Assembly: GCA_038239145.1 (NCBI GenBank)
Contig: JBBSFB010000006.1
Location: 1-64,000 of the forward strand
DNA: 64,000 nucleotides
Source of the DNA: PALSA-610 sp038239145
Lineage (GTDB): Bacteria > Actinomycetota > Acidimicrobiia > IMCC26256 > PALSA-610
Direction: 5' to 3'
Position numbers and translations under genes: made by a program
In this document: positions 33,203 to 41,655 of the stretch, one piece after another
How positions within the stretch are numbered: position 1 is the stretch's first letter
Layout of the letters: every line of letters begins with the position of its first letter
The notes under the pieces: model-generated
The model's input: the letters and a program-made list of their open reading frames with translations, nothing else
Told to the model about the DNA's origin: nothing
Databases searched by the model: none

Positions 33203-36200
33203 CGGCGGAGGAATCCCCCGGGATTGAACGTCAGACCGTGCTTCTCCCACGAGGTGTCCTGCACGAACGCGCCGTTCTCGGCGAGGATCCGGCGCACGGC
33301 TTCGGCCGGGCCCGGTCCGTACCCGGGCCAGACCGGGTGACCGTTCACGATCGTGTTCTCGACGATCACGTACGAGCCGACGGGAACCAGGGGGGCCAAG
33401 CCACCGAACTCCCTGAGGATGCGGGGCGTTCCGTTCTTGGAACCCAAGATGACGAGCGCGTGCGGGTGTTCACCGGTGATCTCTCGCACGAGATCGAACG
33501 CAGAATCCTCGTAGGGGGGCTCGGTGATATAGGTGACGCGCGGATGCTCCCAGCGATCGCAGGCGTCGTCGCTCACGGATACGACCCGGCCGTGTCCGAG
33601 CAGATCGCAGACCGTTGCGAGGAAGTGCGCTCGACCACCGCCGTCGGTGCCGGTCTCGATGATCCAGTCGGGACGGAGTTGCGCGATCAACTCCTGGTAG
33701 ACGACGAGATCGGTCGGCGCCGCCGCGACCGGCCGGCCGAGCCAGGTCGTGTCTCTCCACGACAGGCCTCGCCAGAAGGATTCGATCATCGTCGTCTTCA
33801 GCTCTTCGGGGATGTGCTCCGGAACCTGCGGCAGACCGTCGGCGCCGCCTGCGGCCCGTGCGCCCGCGAACTCGGAAGCCTCCATGCGCCGTGATCGGGT
33901 CCGGCGGGCGCCGTCGGCCGACAGGGTCCCGATGTAGTGCATGGGTTTGGCCGTTCCCCGGAGCATGCGGCCCCGGAGATCCTGGTAGTGCTCCCCGTAC
34001 GAGAAGATCTTGTTCCGGCGGTCGTCGTGGGCACCGTCGTTGGTGGTCGTACCCCCGTGCACCTGGTGGAACGATCCCTCGCCGAGGATGGAGACCATCG
34101 TGACGTTGGGCGACGAGCCGAGACGTTCCCAGAGATCGAGGTTCGCGTAGCCGCCGCCGGGCATCGAGAAGCTGTCGTCGAAGCCGCCGACCTGCTCGAG
34201 CAGCGCTCGGGGCACGAACAGGCAGTTGCTCTCGAGCACGCCGTCGAACCAGTCGCGCTCGCCGATGAAGTGACCGACGTCGAAGAGCCGGTAGCCGTCG
34301 GTGGGCCAGGCGATGCGGTCGAACAGCGCGTCTTCGTAGGCCTCGTCGTAGCCCTTGTCGACCACCACCGGTTGCTGGCCGGGCCCGACGTACCACTGCT
34401 GGGTCGCGACAACAGCGGGCTCGTAGGTGCGGAGTCCGGCCATGCCGAACTTCAACACCCCCGGGGTCAACACGTGGGCACCGTCGATCATGAACGCGAT
34501 GGCGCGCCCACGCGCGAGCCGCATGCCACGATTCAGCGCGTCGGTCGGCGACGGCGTCGCGTCGGCGCCGAGATGGACGTAGTGGAACTCGGCGCCGAAG
34601 CCTGCGACGAACTCTGGGCCGAGGACCTGGTCTTCGTCGGACCCGTTCTCGACGACGACGACCTCGTAGTCGAGACCGTCGGTTCCCTGTTGATACGCGC
34701 GGGAGAGGGAGTGCAGCGTGCGCGCCGCTTCCCGTTTCATGTTGTAGAAGACGACGACCACCGACAGATCGATGGCGTCTTTCGGAGCCGGAGGCGCGAG
34801 TGGGGCGCGGTGCAGCGTTCCGCTCGTCCCGGTGTCGGTTGCCTCGCCGATCGTCGCGACGGTTGCCGGTCCCTTGCGCCAGGCCGCGCCCGACCATCCG
34901 ACCCGTTCCACCGGATCGGTGAGGCTGCGGCGGCGGCGGAATGCGTCGAAGGCCTCCCGGCACTCGGTCTCGGAGAGATCCTCGACGATCACGAAGCCGC
35001 GCGGTGCCACCCGGTCGTACAGGGAGTCCAGCACGACCCCCAGGTCGGCGCCGATGCCGCTGCCGATCCGCAGAAGCGCGATCTCGCCGATCGGGGCGTC
35101 GGCGAGTGTCGCGTCGTAGGAACCCTGGAGGAAGTGGACCCGTTCGTCGAGCAGACCGAACCGGGCGAAGGCCTCACGCACCTGGTTCAGGTCGGGGAGG
35201 AGCTCGGTGACCCTGCCGTCGACGGCGGACTTCGGCGTCGAGCCCTCCGGCGTCGCGCCGACCGGCGTCGATCGGAAGGGGTCGACCACCCAGACGTCGC
35301 GGCCGACGACCGTGGTCGCCTCCAGGAATCCGCGGAGATAGATCGCACCGCCGCCCCGTCCGGTCGCACACTCCACGAGGTCGCCGTTGACACCGTCGTC
35401 CCGGATCGCCCGCAGCGCGCCGTCGACGTGATCGAGTTTCAGGGTCCCCATCGCGGTGTAAGGGAAGAACGCAACCGGCTTGCCCTCGCTCGTCCCTTCG
35501 CCGAGCTGGCGCGCAAGCTGGAGGCGGAGGAAGTCCTTGCGCCGGAACGACTCGGGCGCGCGCACGTGGTCGAGGTTCACGGGCTGGCCCAACCGGATGA
35601 TCTCGAGGAGGTACTCGATGCGGAGCTCGTTCTCGAGGTAGTGCTCGTCGAGCAGTGCGGCCCGGAGGAGCGTCAGGTACCGGTCGTTCGCGTCGGCGAT
35701 GTTCTCGTCGCGTACGCGCAGGATGTTGTGCTCGAACACGATCTCGTCGATGCGGATCCGTTCGGAGAGCTCGAGCAGCTGCTGTTTCCCCGGGCCGCTC
35801 TCGAAGCCGTCGAGCAACGCCCGCAGTTCGGGCCGCTCGTCGAGGAGACGTTCTTCCACGACGATCGCGAGCCCGAAGTAGATCGGGAGCACGAGGAGAC
35901 GGAGTGGAACGTCGTGCTCGGCGATGAAGTCCTCGAGCCCGGTCATGACCCCGTTGTGCGGACCGCCCTCGACCTCGGCGTTGTGCAGCGTGATGTTCAT
36001 GCCCCCGCGCGGCAGAAGGTTCTTCGCGCCCGGCCGCATACCGAGTCGTTGGTAGGGCTGGCGGAATTCCGCGGGGATGTTCGAGGGGTCGTAGTAGAGG
36101 TCGCGGCGCCCGTACGGCCAGCACACGTCGTGGAGGATCAGGACGGGGAGCGGACGGCTCTCTTTCCGGGCCGCGTCGCGGAGCAACCGGAGCTCGTTGT

Positions 36201-36495
36201 AGACCGTGTACCAGTTGTGATCGCCGTCGACGAGCGCGAGATCGAACGCGTCGGCGCCGGCGAGCGCATTCAGGCTCAGCTCGCGATGGAAGATGTAGCG
36301 GCCACCGAAGCGGCGAGCGTGCTCCTCGGGATCGAACTCCGGGAGGGGATCGATGACGTGGAGCTCGGCGTCGGGTGCGAGCGCGTCGAGCATGAGCGTC
36401 GTGTTCTCGCCGCGCAGCGCGCCGATCTCCACAACGCGCTTCGCGCCGGAAGCCCGCATGATCGGCTCGATGACGGTCTTCCAGAACGGGAACAC
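33193..36495 (-). CDS. Four-domain methyltransferase-TylF-GT2-CmcI protein, copy 2
   Basis: 1,100 residues from a GTG directly abutting the upstream TAA, so translation must be coupled. All four domains of the 24612 product are present in the same order: V-V-E-I-G-A-L-R-G-E-N-T, then F-F-P-Y-T-A-M-G with V-E-C-A-T-G-R-G-G-G, then S-V-V-V-V-F-Y-N-M-K with V-V-E-N-G-S, then I-E-T-G-T-D-G-G-G-R-A. In my hand alignment 31 of the first 50 residues are identical to copy 1. The TylF-like motif I differs (ATGRGG against GTGRGG) and the CmcI-like motif is altered, so acceptor or activity may have diverged. Probable glycan glycosyl- and methyltransferase. Confidence 0.85.
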   Translation of the reverse strand: MFPFWKTVIEPIMRASGAKRVVEIGALRGENTTLMLDALAPDAELHVIDPLPEFDPEEHARRFGGRYIFHRELSLNALAGADAFDLALVDGDHNWYTVYNELRLLRDAARKESRPLPVLILHDVCWPYGRRDLYYDPSNIPAEFRQPYQRLGMRPGAKNLLPRGGMNITLHNAEVEGGPHNGVMTGLEDFIAEHDVPLRLLVLPIYFGLAIVVEERLLDERPELRALLDGFESGPGKQQLLELSERIRIDEIVFEHNILRVRDENIADANDRYLTLLRAALLDEHYLENELRIEYLLEIIRLGQPVNLDHVRAPESFRRKDFLRLQLARQLGEGTSEGKPVAFFPYTAMGTLKLDHVDGALRAIRDDGVNGDLVECATGRGGGAIYLRGFLEATTVVGRDVWVVDPFRSTPVGATPEGSTPKSAVDGRVTELLPDLNQVREAFARFGLLDERVHFLQGSYDATLADAPIGEIALLRIGSGIGADLGVVLDSLYDRVAPRGFVIVEDLSETECREAFDAFRRRRSLTDPVERVGWSGAAWRKGPATVATIGEATDTGTSGTLHRAPLAPPAPKDAIDLSVVVVFYNMKREAARTLHSLSRAYQQGTDGLDYEVVVVENGSDEDQVLGPEFVAGFGAEFHYVHLGADATPSPTDALNRGMRLARGRAIAFMIDGAHVLTPGVLKFGMAGLRTYEPAVVATQQWYVGPGQQPVVVDKGYDEAYEDALFDRIAWPTDGYRLFDVGHFIGERDWFDGVLESNCLFVPRALLEQVGGFDDSFSMPGGGYANLDLWERLGSSPNVTMVSILGEGSFHQVHGGTTTNDGAHDDRRNKIFSYGEHYQDLRGRMLRGTAKPMHYIGTLSADGARRTRSRRMEASEFAGARAAGGADGLPQVPEHIPEELKTTMIESFWRGLSWRDTTWLGRPVAAAPTDLVVYQELIAQLRPDWIIETGTDGGGRAHFLATVCDLLGHGRVVSVSDDACDRWEHPRVTYITEPPYEDSAFDLVREITGEHPHALVILGSKNGTPRILREFGGLAPLVPVGSYVIVENTIVNGHPVWPGYGPGPAEAVRRILAENGAFVQDTSWEKHGLTFNPGGFLRRIS

Positions 36496-36963
36496 TTATT
36501 CGTCTTCGTCGCGCGGTTCGCGGAGGCGGTCGTACTGGTCGCGAGGGTCGTGGCTGTGGCCGACGGCATCGAGGACCAGTTCCGCGATGGGACTCGGCAT
36601 GTTCACCGACCACGAATCCGGACCGGTCGGGGTTGCTTCGTGCAGGAGCGCCGTTGCGATCACGAATGGTGGCCCGCCCACGGCTCGGACCGCTTCGTTG
36701 AGCTCGACGACGAGCCCGACGACCTCGCGGTCGGTGCATCCGGCCACGACGGCGGCGTCGTGCACCGGCAGCACGACGATCTCGGAGGCGCACGTGGCGG
36801 CATGGAGGAGGAGCGTGCGGGCTTGCTCGTCGAGGCCGTCGACGAAGCGGACGATGCCCTCCTCGTCCCAGAGGTCGGGCGGAATGCTCCCCGTGTTCCA
36901 CTGGAGATACTGCGTGACCTCGGCCACGAACTCCTCCGGAACCGGGACCATGACGTATTCCAT
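36496..36963 (-). CDS. Uncharacterised YVMxPVPEE-family small protein, second copy
   Basis: 155 residues. The N-terminus M-E-Y-V-M-V-P-V-P-E-E-F-V-A-E-V matches the exporter-operon leader at 20789. The middle (A-G-C-T-D-R-E-V-V-G-L-V-V-E-L-N-E-A-V) aligns with that protein's possible winged-helix segment, and the C-terminus is acidic. No named family is recognised. Like its paralogue it is the first gene of a minus-strand glycan operon and is followed without a gap by the next start. A regulatory or scaffold role in the glycan machinery is plausible but unproven. Confidence 0.75.
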   Translation of the reverse strand: MEYVMVPVPEEFVAEVTQYLQWNTGSIPPDLWDEEGIVRFVDGLDEQARTLLLHAATCASEIVVLPVHDAAVVAGCTDREVVGLVVELNEAVRAVGGPPFVIATALLHEATPTGPDSWSVNMPSPIAELVLDAVGHSHDPRDQYDRLREPRDEDE

Positions 36964-36965
36964 CG

Positions 36966-36993
36966 AACCTCTCTTGCTCGGGGGCTCAGGATA
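36966..36993 (-). promoter_or_regulatory. Promoter and ribosome site of the second YVMxPVPEE operon
   Basis: On the minus strand TATCCT (36988-36993) is followed by AAGAGAGGTT (36966-36975) and CG-ATG. The last part, GAGGTTCGATG, is identical to that before the paralogous gene at 20789. Confidence 0.5.
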
Positions 36994-37046
36994 GACGCCG
37001 CGCGCGTCGCGTCGCCGAGGCCGGATCTCGACGCGAGGCCAGCGAC

Positions 37047-37052
37047 TACCCT
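37047..37052 (+). promoter_or_regulatory. TACCCT -10 box of a likely leaderless gene
   Basis: TACCCT ends 9 nt before the GTG at 37062 and no ribosome site fits between. The same hexamer lies 6 nt before the GTG at 46656. Confidence 0.4.
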
Positions 37053-37061
37053 GCGCGCCCG

Positions 37062-38108
37062 GTGATCGTGACCTTCGCCTTTCCGAGCCCGCGACGACCC
37101 GTCGGCGGCGTCATCATGTTGTACGAGTTTGCCAGCGCGCTGGCTCGGCGTGGACATGAGGTGCAATTCGTCCACGGCCCCCGCACGGACGACCGGATCG
37201 GCAGCGTCGACGAGCTCGCGTTCCGTTTCGATGCCGGGGTGCGTCACTACGTGGTCGATTCCGTCGGCGACCCGAGCGTGCCCGACGGCGACGTGGTCTT
37301 CACTCCCGCGCCACCCCGGCTCGGGCAGCCGGCCGTGTTCGTGCAGGGATTCCGGCTCATCGGCCCGCAGTGGGACCGCGACTCGTTCCGCGCCCGCGCC
37401 CCGAAGCTCTGCGTCGCGAGCTGGCTCGTGGAGGTCGGCCGCTTCTTCGGTGCCCCCGATGAGCAATTGGTACACGTCCCGATGGGCCTCGACCACGACC
37501 TGTTCGCGGTGCGAAGCCCGATGGAGGGGCGGACCATCGATGTCGCAACGCTCTACCACCCCTATCGGGAAAAGGGATGGGACGTCGCGTTGGCCACGCT
37601 CACGAAGCTCGCGCAACGCCGTCCGGACCTCCGTGCCGTCGTCTTCTCGTTGGCTACCCCGCCGCCCGAGCCGCTCCCGGACAACGTGCGCGTCATCGTC
37701 GGTCTCGATCAGCGCCGTCTCGCGGACGAGGTATACAACGCGGCGCGGGTTGTGCTGCAGGCGAGCCGGCACGAAGGGTTCGGTCTGACCGCCGTCGAGG
37801 GGATGGCGTGCGGCGCCGCGCTCGTCACGACGGATTGCGGCGGCTCGCGCGACTACGCCTACGGCGGTGAGACGGCGTGGGTGGTGCCGGCCGGCGACGT
37901 GAACGGCCTCACCGATGGCGTCGACACCCTGCTGCGCGACGACGACCTGCGTTGTCGGCTCGCGCGTGCGGGCGAGCGCGACGTGCGCAAATTCACCTGG
38001 GATCGCAGCGGAGAATTGCTCGAGGCGGCGCTCGAGCGTTACCTCTCCGATCCCGCCGACTTCCAGCGTCCTCCCGGAGAGGATCGGAGCGAGGAGTACG
38101 TGCTGTGA
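37062..38108 (+). CDS. GT4 glycosyltransferase, GGVxMxYEFA type
   Basis: 348 residues. The N-terminal acceptor side opens V-I-V-T-F-A-F-P-S-P then P-V-G-G-V-I-M-L-Y-E-F-A. The C-terminal nucleotide-sugar site is S-R-H-E-G-F-G-L-T-A-V-E-G-M-A-C-G-A-A-L-V-T-T-D, the E-x7-E motif of family GT4. The product of 39844-40917 shares both ends, so they are paralogues on opposite strands. A retaining glycosyltransferase of glycan assembly. It overlaps the next gene by GTGA. Confidence 0.88.
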   Translation: MIVTFAFPSPRRPVGGVIMLYEFASALARRGHEVQFVHGPRTDDRIGSVDELAFRFDAGVRHYVVDSVGDPSVPDGDVVFTPAPPRLGQPAVFVQGFRLIGPQWDRDSFRARAPKLCVASWLVEVGRFFGAPDEQLVHVPMGLDHDLFAVRSPMEGRTIDVATLYHPYREKGWDVALATLTKLAQRRPDLRAVVFSLATPPPEPLPDNVRVIVGLDQRRLADEVYNAARVVLQASRHEGFGLTAVEGMACGAALVTTDCGGSRDYAYGGETAWVVPAGDVNGLTDGVDTLLRDDDLRCRLARAGERDVRKFTWDRSGELLEAALERYLSDPADFQRPPGEDRSEEYVL

Positions 38109-39070
38109 CCGCGGCGACCGACGATGCGTTCGTCTTCAACATCGTGTGGACCGGGCGGGTGTTCGACTACCTCCGGTATTTCGTCGCGAGCCAGATCGTC
38201 CAGACGAACGCGAGCTTCCGCTTCATCACGAACGGTTGCCCGCCTGATCAGGTCGCGTTGATCCGTGCGTTCGCACAGCGCCGGCCGGATCGCGTGGTCG
38301 AGGTCTTCGAAGTCACCGACAAGATGCAAGCGCACGGCGTCGCCCTCGATGCCGCCTTCGACCAACGGTACGACGGCGACTATTTCTGCTTCATCGACCC
38401 CGACATCATGGCGAGCGGGCCGTTCGTGCACGACTTCGCCGTGCGTCTCGACGACGGATGCGCAGGGGTCTCCTCCGGTCAGGGTGTGTGGCGCGACGAC
38501 AGCGTGTTGCCGGAGGGCCAGCTGGGTGTTTCCGGTGAGTACTTCTACGCGCCCGACGGCTACCTCTTCGGCAGTCCTCACTTCGCCATGTACCACCGGG
38601 CGCCGCTCGAGGAGACTCGGGCCCGTTGGGGAATCGGGTTCAAGTCGGCCGGCCCCGACCTGTCGGACGAAGCCAAGGCGCATGTCGTCGCGATCGGTCG
38701 CCGGTACTTCCTCTACGACACGGGCAAGCTCATGAACATCTTCTTGCAGGAGGACGGCAACACGCTCTGCCACTTCGAGCACCCGAATCTCATGCACATC
38801 GGCGGCCTCTCGCACTACCTGTCCCCGCCTGACGGCGGAGGCGGCGCCGAGGAAGCCGGCTGGTCTCCCGATCAGACGACGTGGCCGTGGCCGGTCACGC
38901 GCCTGGAGGTCGCGCGCTTCACCGCAGCCGTGCTCCGGAACCTGGACGCGGGCCGGCCCGCGCCCACGCTTCCTTCCGAGGTCGACCCCGCGGTGGCGCC
39001 GCGCCTCAAGATGGTGCGCGACGCGCTCATCATGCTCGTGGGTACGTATCGGGAATTCGTAGACGGGTGA
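38105..39070 (+). CDS. GT-A-like protein with DPD motif, glycan locus
   Basis: 321 residues from a GTG overlapping the preceding stop. It opens F-V-F-N-I-V-W-T-G-R-V-F-D-Y-L-R-Y and contains F-C-F-I-D-P-D-I-M-A-S-G-P-F, whose D-P-D triad sits where GT-A enzymes bind metal and nucleotide sugar. C-H-F-E-H-P-N-L-M-H-I-G-G-L-S-H-Y near the end could be the acceptor or second metal site. I do not recognise a named family; a glycosyltransferase is the most likely reading. It converges on the FkbM gene with a hairpin between. Confidence 0.6.
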   Translation: MTAATDDAFVFNIVWTGRVFDYLRYFVASQIVQTNASFRFITNGCPPDQVALIRAFAQRRPDRVVEVFEVTDKMQAHGVALDAAFDQRYDGDYFCFIDPDIMASGPFVHDFAVRLDDGCAGVSSGQGVWRDDSVLPEGQLGVSGEYFYAPDGYLFGSPHFAMYHRAPLEETRARWGIGFKSAGPDLSDEAKAHVVAIGRRYFLYDTGKLMNIFLQEDGNTLCHFEHPNLMHIGGLSHYLSPPDGGGGAEEAGWSPDQTTWPWPVTRLEVARFTAAVLRNLDAGRPAPTLPSEVDPAVAPRLKMVRDALIMLVGTYREFVDG

Positions 39071-39084
39071 CGATCCGATCCCGT

Positions 39085-39102
39085 CGACGCGTGCTCGCGT
39101 CG
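39085..39102. terminator. Bidirectional hairpin between convergent operons
   Basis: CGACGCG (39085-39091) and CGCGTCG (39096-39102) form a perfect 7-bp stem with loop TGCT in the 45-bp gap between stops at 39070 and 39116. There is no U-tract on either strand. Confidence 0.5.
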
Positions 39103-39115
39103 GCGCGCGACCGGG

Positions 39116-39847
39116 TCAGGCCGGTGTTCCCTGGTTGTCCCACTGCGCGCGCAGGTGGTCGGCCGCCGCGGTGAGGTCGGCGAGGTCCTTCCGGAGGTAG
39201 ATGCATTCCCCCTGGTCGAGGAAGATGAGCCCGGTGTAGAGGTCGTGCGTCGGCTCGAGGATGTGATCGAGGGTTCGGCGCGAGAGACGCGAGTCGTATT
39301 CCAGGTACAGGACCTTCACCGTGGGCAGGAGGCCGACGAGGCTCTCGATCACGTTGACCTCGGATCCTTCGACGTCGACCTTCAGCACGTCGATGCGGTC
39401 GATGCCGTGCTCGGTCGCCCATCCGCGCGCCGCGCGCAGCTGGACCGGCTCGCTCTCGTCGCGGTTGACGCTCCGGCGGAACACCGATCCCATACCGGCA
39501 TCGCCGTCGCCCTTGTACAGCGGCACGACCTCGTCGGCCGCGCCGAGGCCGATGGGGTGCACACTGACGTTCGCGTAGTGGGCTGCATTTCGTTCGAGGA
39601 TCGAGCGCGGCTCCGCGGCGGGCTCGAAGGAGTGCACCGCTGCGTTCGGGTAGTGGCGGGCGAGATGAACCGTCGTTGCCCCGCAGTTCGCGCCGACATC
39701 GAACACGACGTGCACGTCGTCGACGAAGGGAAGAAACGGATACGTCTTGCCCGCGAGGATCTCGCCACAGGTCCAGCGCGACACGAGCGTGTCCGCGCAT
39801 TCGAAGTCGATCGGCGTCCCGTCGTCGCTCTCTACCGTGAATCTCAT
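39116..39847 (-). CDS. FkbM-family methyltransferase
   Basis: 243 residues. F-D-V-G-A-N-C-G-A-T-T-V is motif I of the FkbM family, F-E-P follows (V-H-S-F-E-P-A-A-E-P), and I-D-V-L-K-V-D-V-E-G-S-E is the diagnostic FkbM motif. It transfers a methyl group from SAM, typically to a sugar or polyketide hydroxyl. ATGA overlap with the upstream GT4 gene places it in the 41600-39116 minus-strand operon. Confidence 0.9.
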   Translation of the reverse strand: MRFTVESDDGTPIDFECADTLVSRWTCGEILAGKTYPFLPFVDDVHVVFDVGANCGATTVHLARHYPNAAVHSFEPAAEPRSILERNAAHYANVSVHPIGLGAADEVVPLYKGDGDAGMGSVFRRSVNRDESEPVQLRAARGWATEHGIDRIDVLKVDVEGSEVNVIESLVGLLPTVKVLYLEYDSRLSRRTLDHILEPTHDLYTGLIFLDQGECIYLRKDLADLTAAADHLRAQWDNQGTPA

Positions 39848-40917
39848 CGTGCTCGTTCCGGGTCGGACCCGCCCGACGGCTCCGAGGGGCGGCCAAATCC
39901 TACGGGGTCGTCGCGATAGCGATCGAGAAACGACTCGAGGTCGTGCGCGCTTCGATCCCAATCGAATCGTTCCACGTAGTCGCGGCCGGCCGTGGCGATC
40001 CCAATGCGTCGTTCGTCGTCGCGGAGCAGGCCGACGACCTGCGCGGCAAGGGTGTCGACGGCCCCCGTGGGAGCGACGAGCGCAGTTCGCTCGTGTTCGG
40101 CGTAGTCGCGTGAGCCGCCGTTGTCGGTGGTGACCAGCGCCGCTCCGCAGGCCATTGCCTCGACGTTGGTGAGGCCGAACCCTTCGACCTCGCTCGCGCA
40201 CAGGAACACCGCGCTGCGGTTGTAGATGTCGTCGACGAGGTCGCGCTGCGACGGATTCGTGCGATATGTGACCCACTCAGGGAGCTCGTCGGCGGGTGGA
40301 ACTGCGCCGAAGGCGGTCACGTCGAGGTCGGGTATCTCCCCGCGAACCTGGTCGAGCACGGACAGCGCCGTCTGCGCTCCCTTCTGCACGTGCGCGCTGT
40401 AACAGAACGAGACCCGGTGCGTGCGACCGCGGATCGGACGTAGCACGCGGTACTTCTCGTGCCGGAGTCCGAGGGGGATGTGCACGAGTTGACAGGCCGG
40501 CACCCCGAGCTCGATCCCGACGTCGACGAGCCAGCCCGCGACGCACACCTTTGGGCAGGGCGAGAAGAACGCCGGATGCTCGAGGTTGGCGCCGAGCATT
40601 TTGTAGCCCTGGATCAGCACGACCGGGAGCCCGGCCTGCGGCGGCATCAACGCTTCGGAGGTGAATCCGAAGATCACGTCGGCGCGGGGAATCTGATCGT
40701 TGTCGACGGGCCCCGGCGGCGGGAAGTGGTGCACGACATCGTCGGAGAAGTCGAACCAGTCGATGTCGTCGAGGCTCGTCGCGTCGGCTTGGTAGAACGC
40801 GACGTGGAAGAGGTGCACCGTATGGCCGCGTCGGGCCATCGACGACGCGAACTCGTAGACCATTGCGACGCCACCGCTCGGGTGGCGGGTGCTCGGGGCG
40901 ATGAAGATCAGGACCAT
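39844..40917 (-). CDS. GT4 glycosyltransferase, paralogue of the 37062 gene
   Basis: 357 residues from the ATG at 40917; the longer open frame upstream is not family-like. It begins M-V-L-I-F-I-A-P-S-T then P-S-G-G-V-A-M-V-Y-E-F-A-S-S-M-A-R-R-G-H. The GT4 site is S-E-V-E-G-F-G-L-T-N-V-E-A-M-A-C-G-A-A-L-V-T-T-D-N-G-G-S-R-D-Y, nearly the same as its paralogue. It is in an operon with TylF-like (upstream, 17-nt gap) and FkbM (downstream, overlap) methyltransferases, so it probably adds a sugar that is then O-methylated. Confidence 0.88.
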   Translation of the reverse strand: MVLIFIAPSTRHPSGGVAMVYEFASSMARRGHTVHLFHVAFYQADATSLDDIDWFDFSDDVVHHFPPPGPVDNDQIPRADVIFGFTSEALMPPQAGLPVVLIQGYKMLGANLEHPAFFSPCPKVCVAGWLVDVGIELGVPACQLVHIPLGLRHEKYRVLRPIRGRTHRVSFCYSAHVQKGAQTALSVLDQVRGEIPDLDVTAFGAVPPADELPEWVTYRTNPSQRDLVDDIYNRSAVFLCASEVEGFGLTNVEAMACGAALVTTDNGGSRDYAEHERTALVAPTGAVDTLAAQVVGLLRDDERRIGIATAGRDYVERFDWDRSAHDLESFLDRYRDDPVGFGRPSEPSGGSDPERAR

Positions 40918-40934
40918 CGCCGCGTATCGATCGG

Positions 40935-41600
40935 TCAGTGGTTGGTGAAGGAGTCCGCGCGCTCGACGACGAACGCCAGCCCCGACCAGTGGATGTTCTG
41001 GTATCGGTAGAAGTTCCAATCGGGATGCGCGGTCAAGAACTCGTGCATCGCGAGTCGTTCACCCGACACGTCGGTGGGTGACCAGCAGTAGTAGTCGTCG
41101 AACGCGACGATCATGCCGTGCTTGAGTCGCGGCGCCAGGAATTCGAGCACCGCGACGGTGCTCGAGTAGAGGTCGCAGTCGATGTAGGCCATCGCGATGT
41201 CGGTCGGGGCGCCGGTCGCGCCGATCGGCGGCAACGACTCGCTGTAGTAGCCCTCGACCGGTGTGTACGCATCGCGGGGCACGCCGTTGCGGGCACACGC
41301 AGCGTGGAAGTTGTCGACGCCGCCGGCACCGCCCACCCCGAGGAGCCACCCGGGATGCGTGTCGAGGGGATGATCGTCGGGGAGCGACTGCCACGAGTCG
41401 AACGCCCACATGTGGCGGTCGGCACCGACTTCGTGCATCGAGTGGTACGCGGCTTGGAACGAGCCGCCGGTGTGACAGCCGAACTCGGCGTAATCGCCCG
41501 AAATGCCATTCACTTGCAGCGCGGCGAATGCGTTCCAGAAGAATTCGCTGGCGCCCGCGAGGATCTTGCCTATCGCCTTCGTGCCGGCGGATTCATCCAT
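40935..41600 (-). CDS. TylF/MycF-like O-methyltransferase
   Basis: 221 residues from the ATG at 41600 (M-D-E-S-A-G-T-K-A-I). Y-A-E-F-G-C-H-T-G-G-S-F is motif I, A-F-D-S-W-Q-S-L-P motif II, and M-A-Y-I-D-C-D-L-Y-S-S-T is the metal-binding D-x-D-x-Y block typical of the macrocin O-methyltransferase family. V-A-F-D-D-Y-Y-C-W-S follows. It methylates a sugar hydroxyl using SAM and Mg2+. First gene of the minus-strand operon that continues with GT4 and FkbM; the promoter region upstream is shared with the divergent acyltransferase. Confidence 0.88.
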   Translation of the reverse strand: MDESAGTKAIGKILAGASEFFWNAFAALQVNGISGDYAEFGCHTGGSFQAAYHSMHEVGADRHMWAFDSWQSLPDDHPLDTHPGWLLGVGGAGGVDNFHAACARNGVPRDAYTPVEGYYSESLPPIGATGAPTDIAMAYIDCDLYSSTVAVLEFLAPRLKHGMIVAFDDYYCWSPTDVSGERLAMHEFLTAHPDWNFYRYQNIHWSGLAFVVERADSFTNH

Positions 41601-41655
41601 GTGGACACTCCATGCGTGGGGGCGGGCTGACCGAAGGCGGACGTTAGCAAGCGCG

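Noticed and set aside
33937..37065. 1,042-codon open frame antisense to four-domain copy 2
   Set aside because: No recognisable domain. The minus-strand gene has four, and the antisense frame ends inside a well-defined promoter gap.
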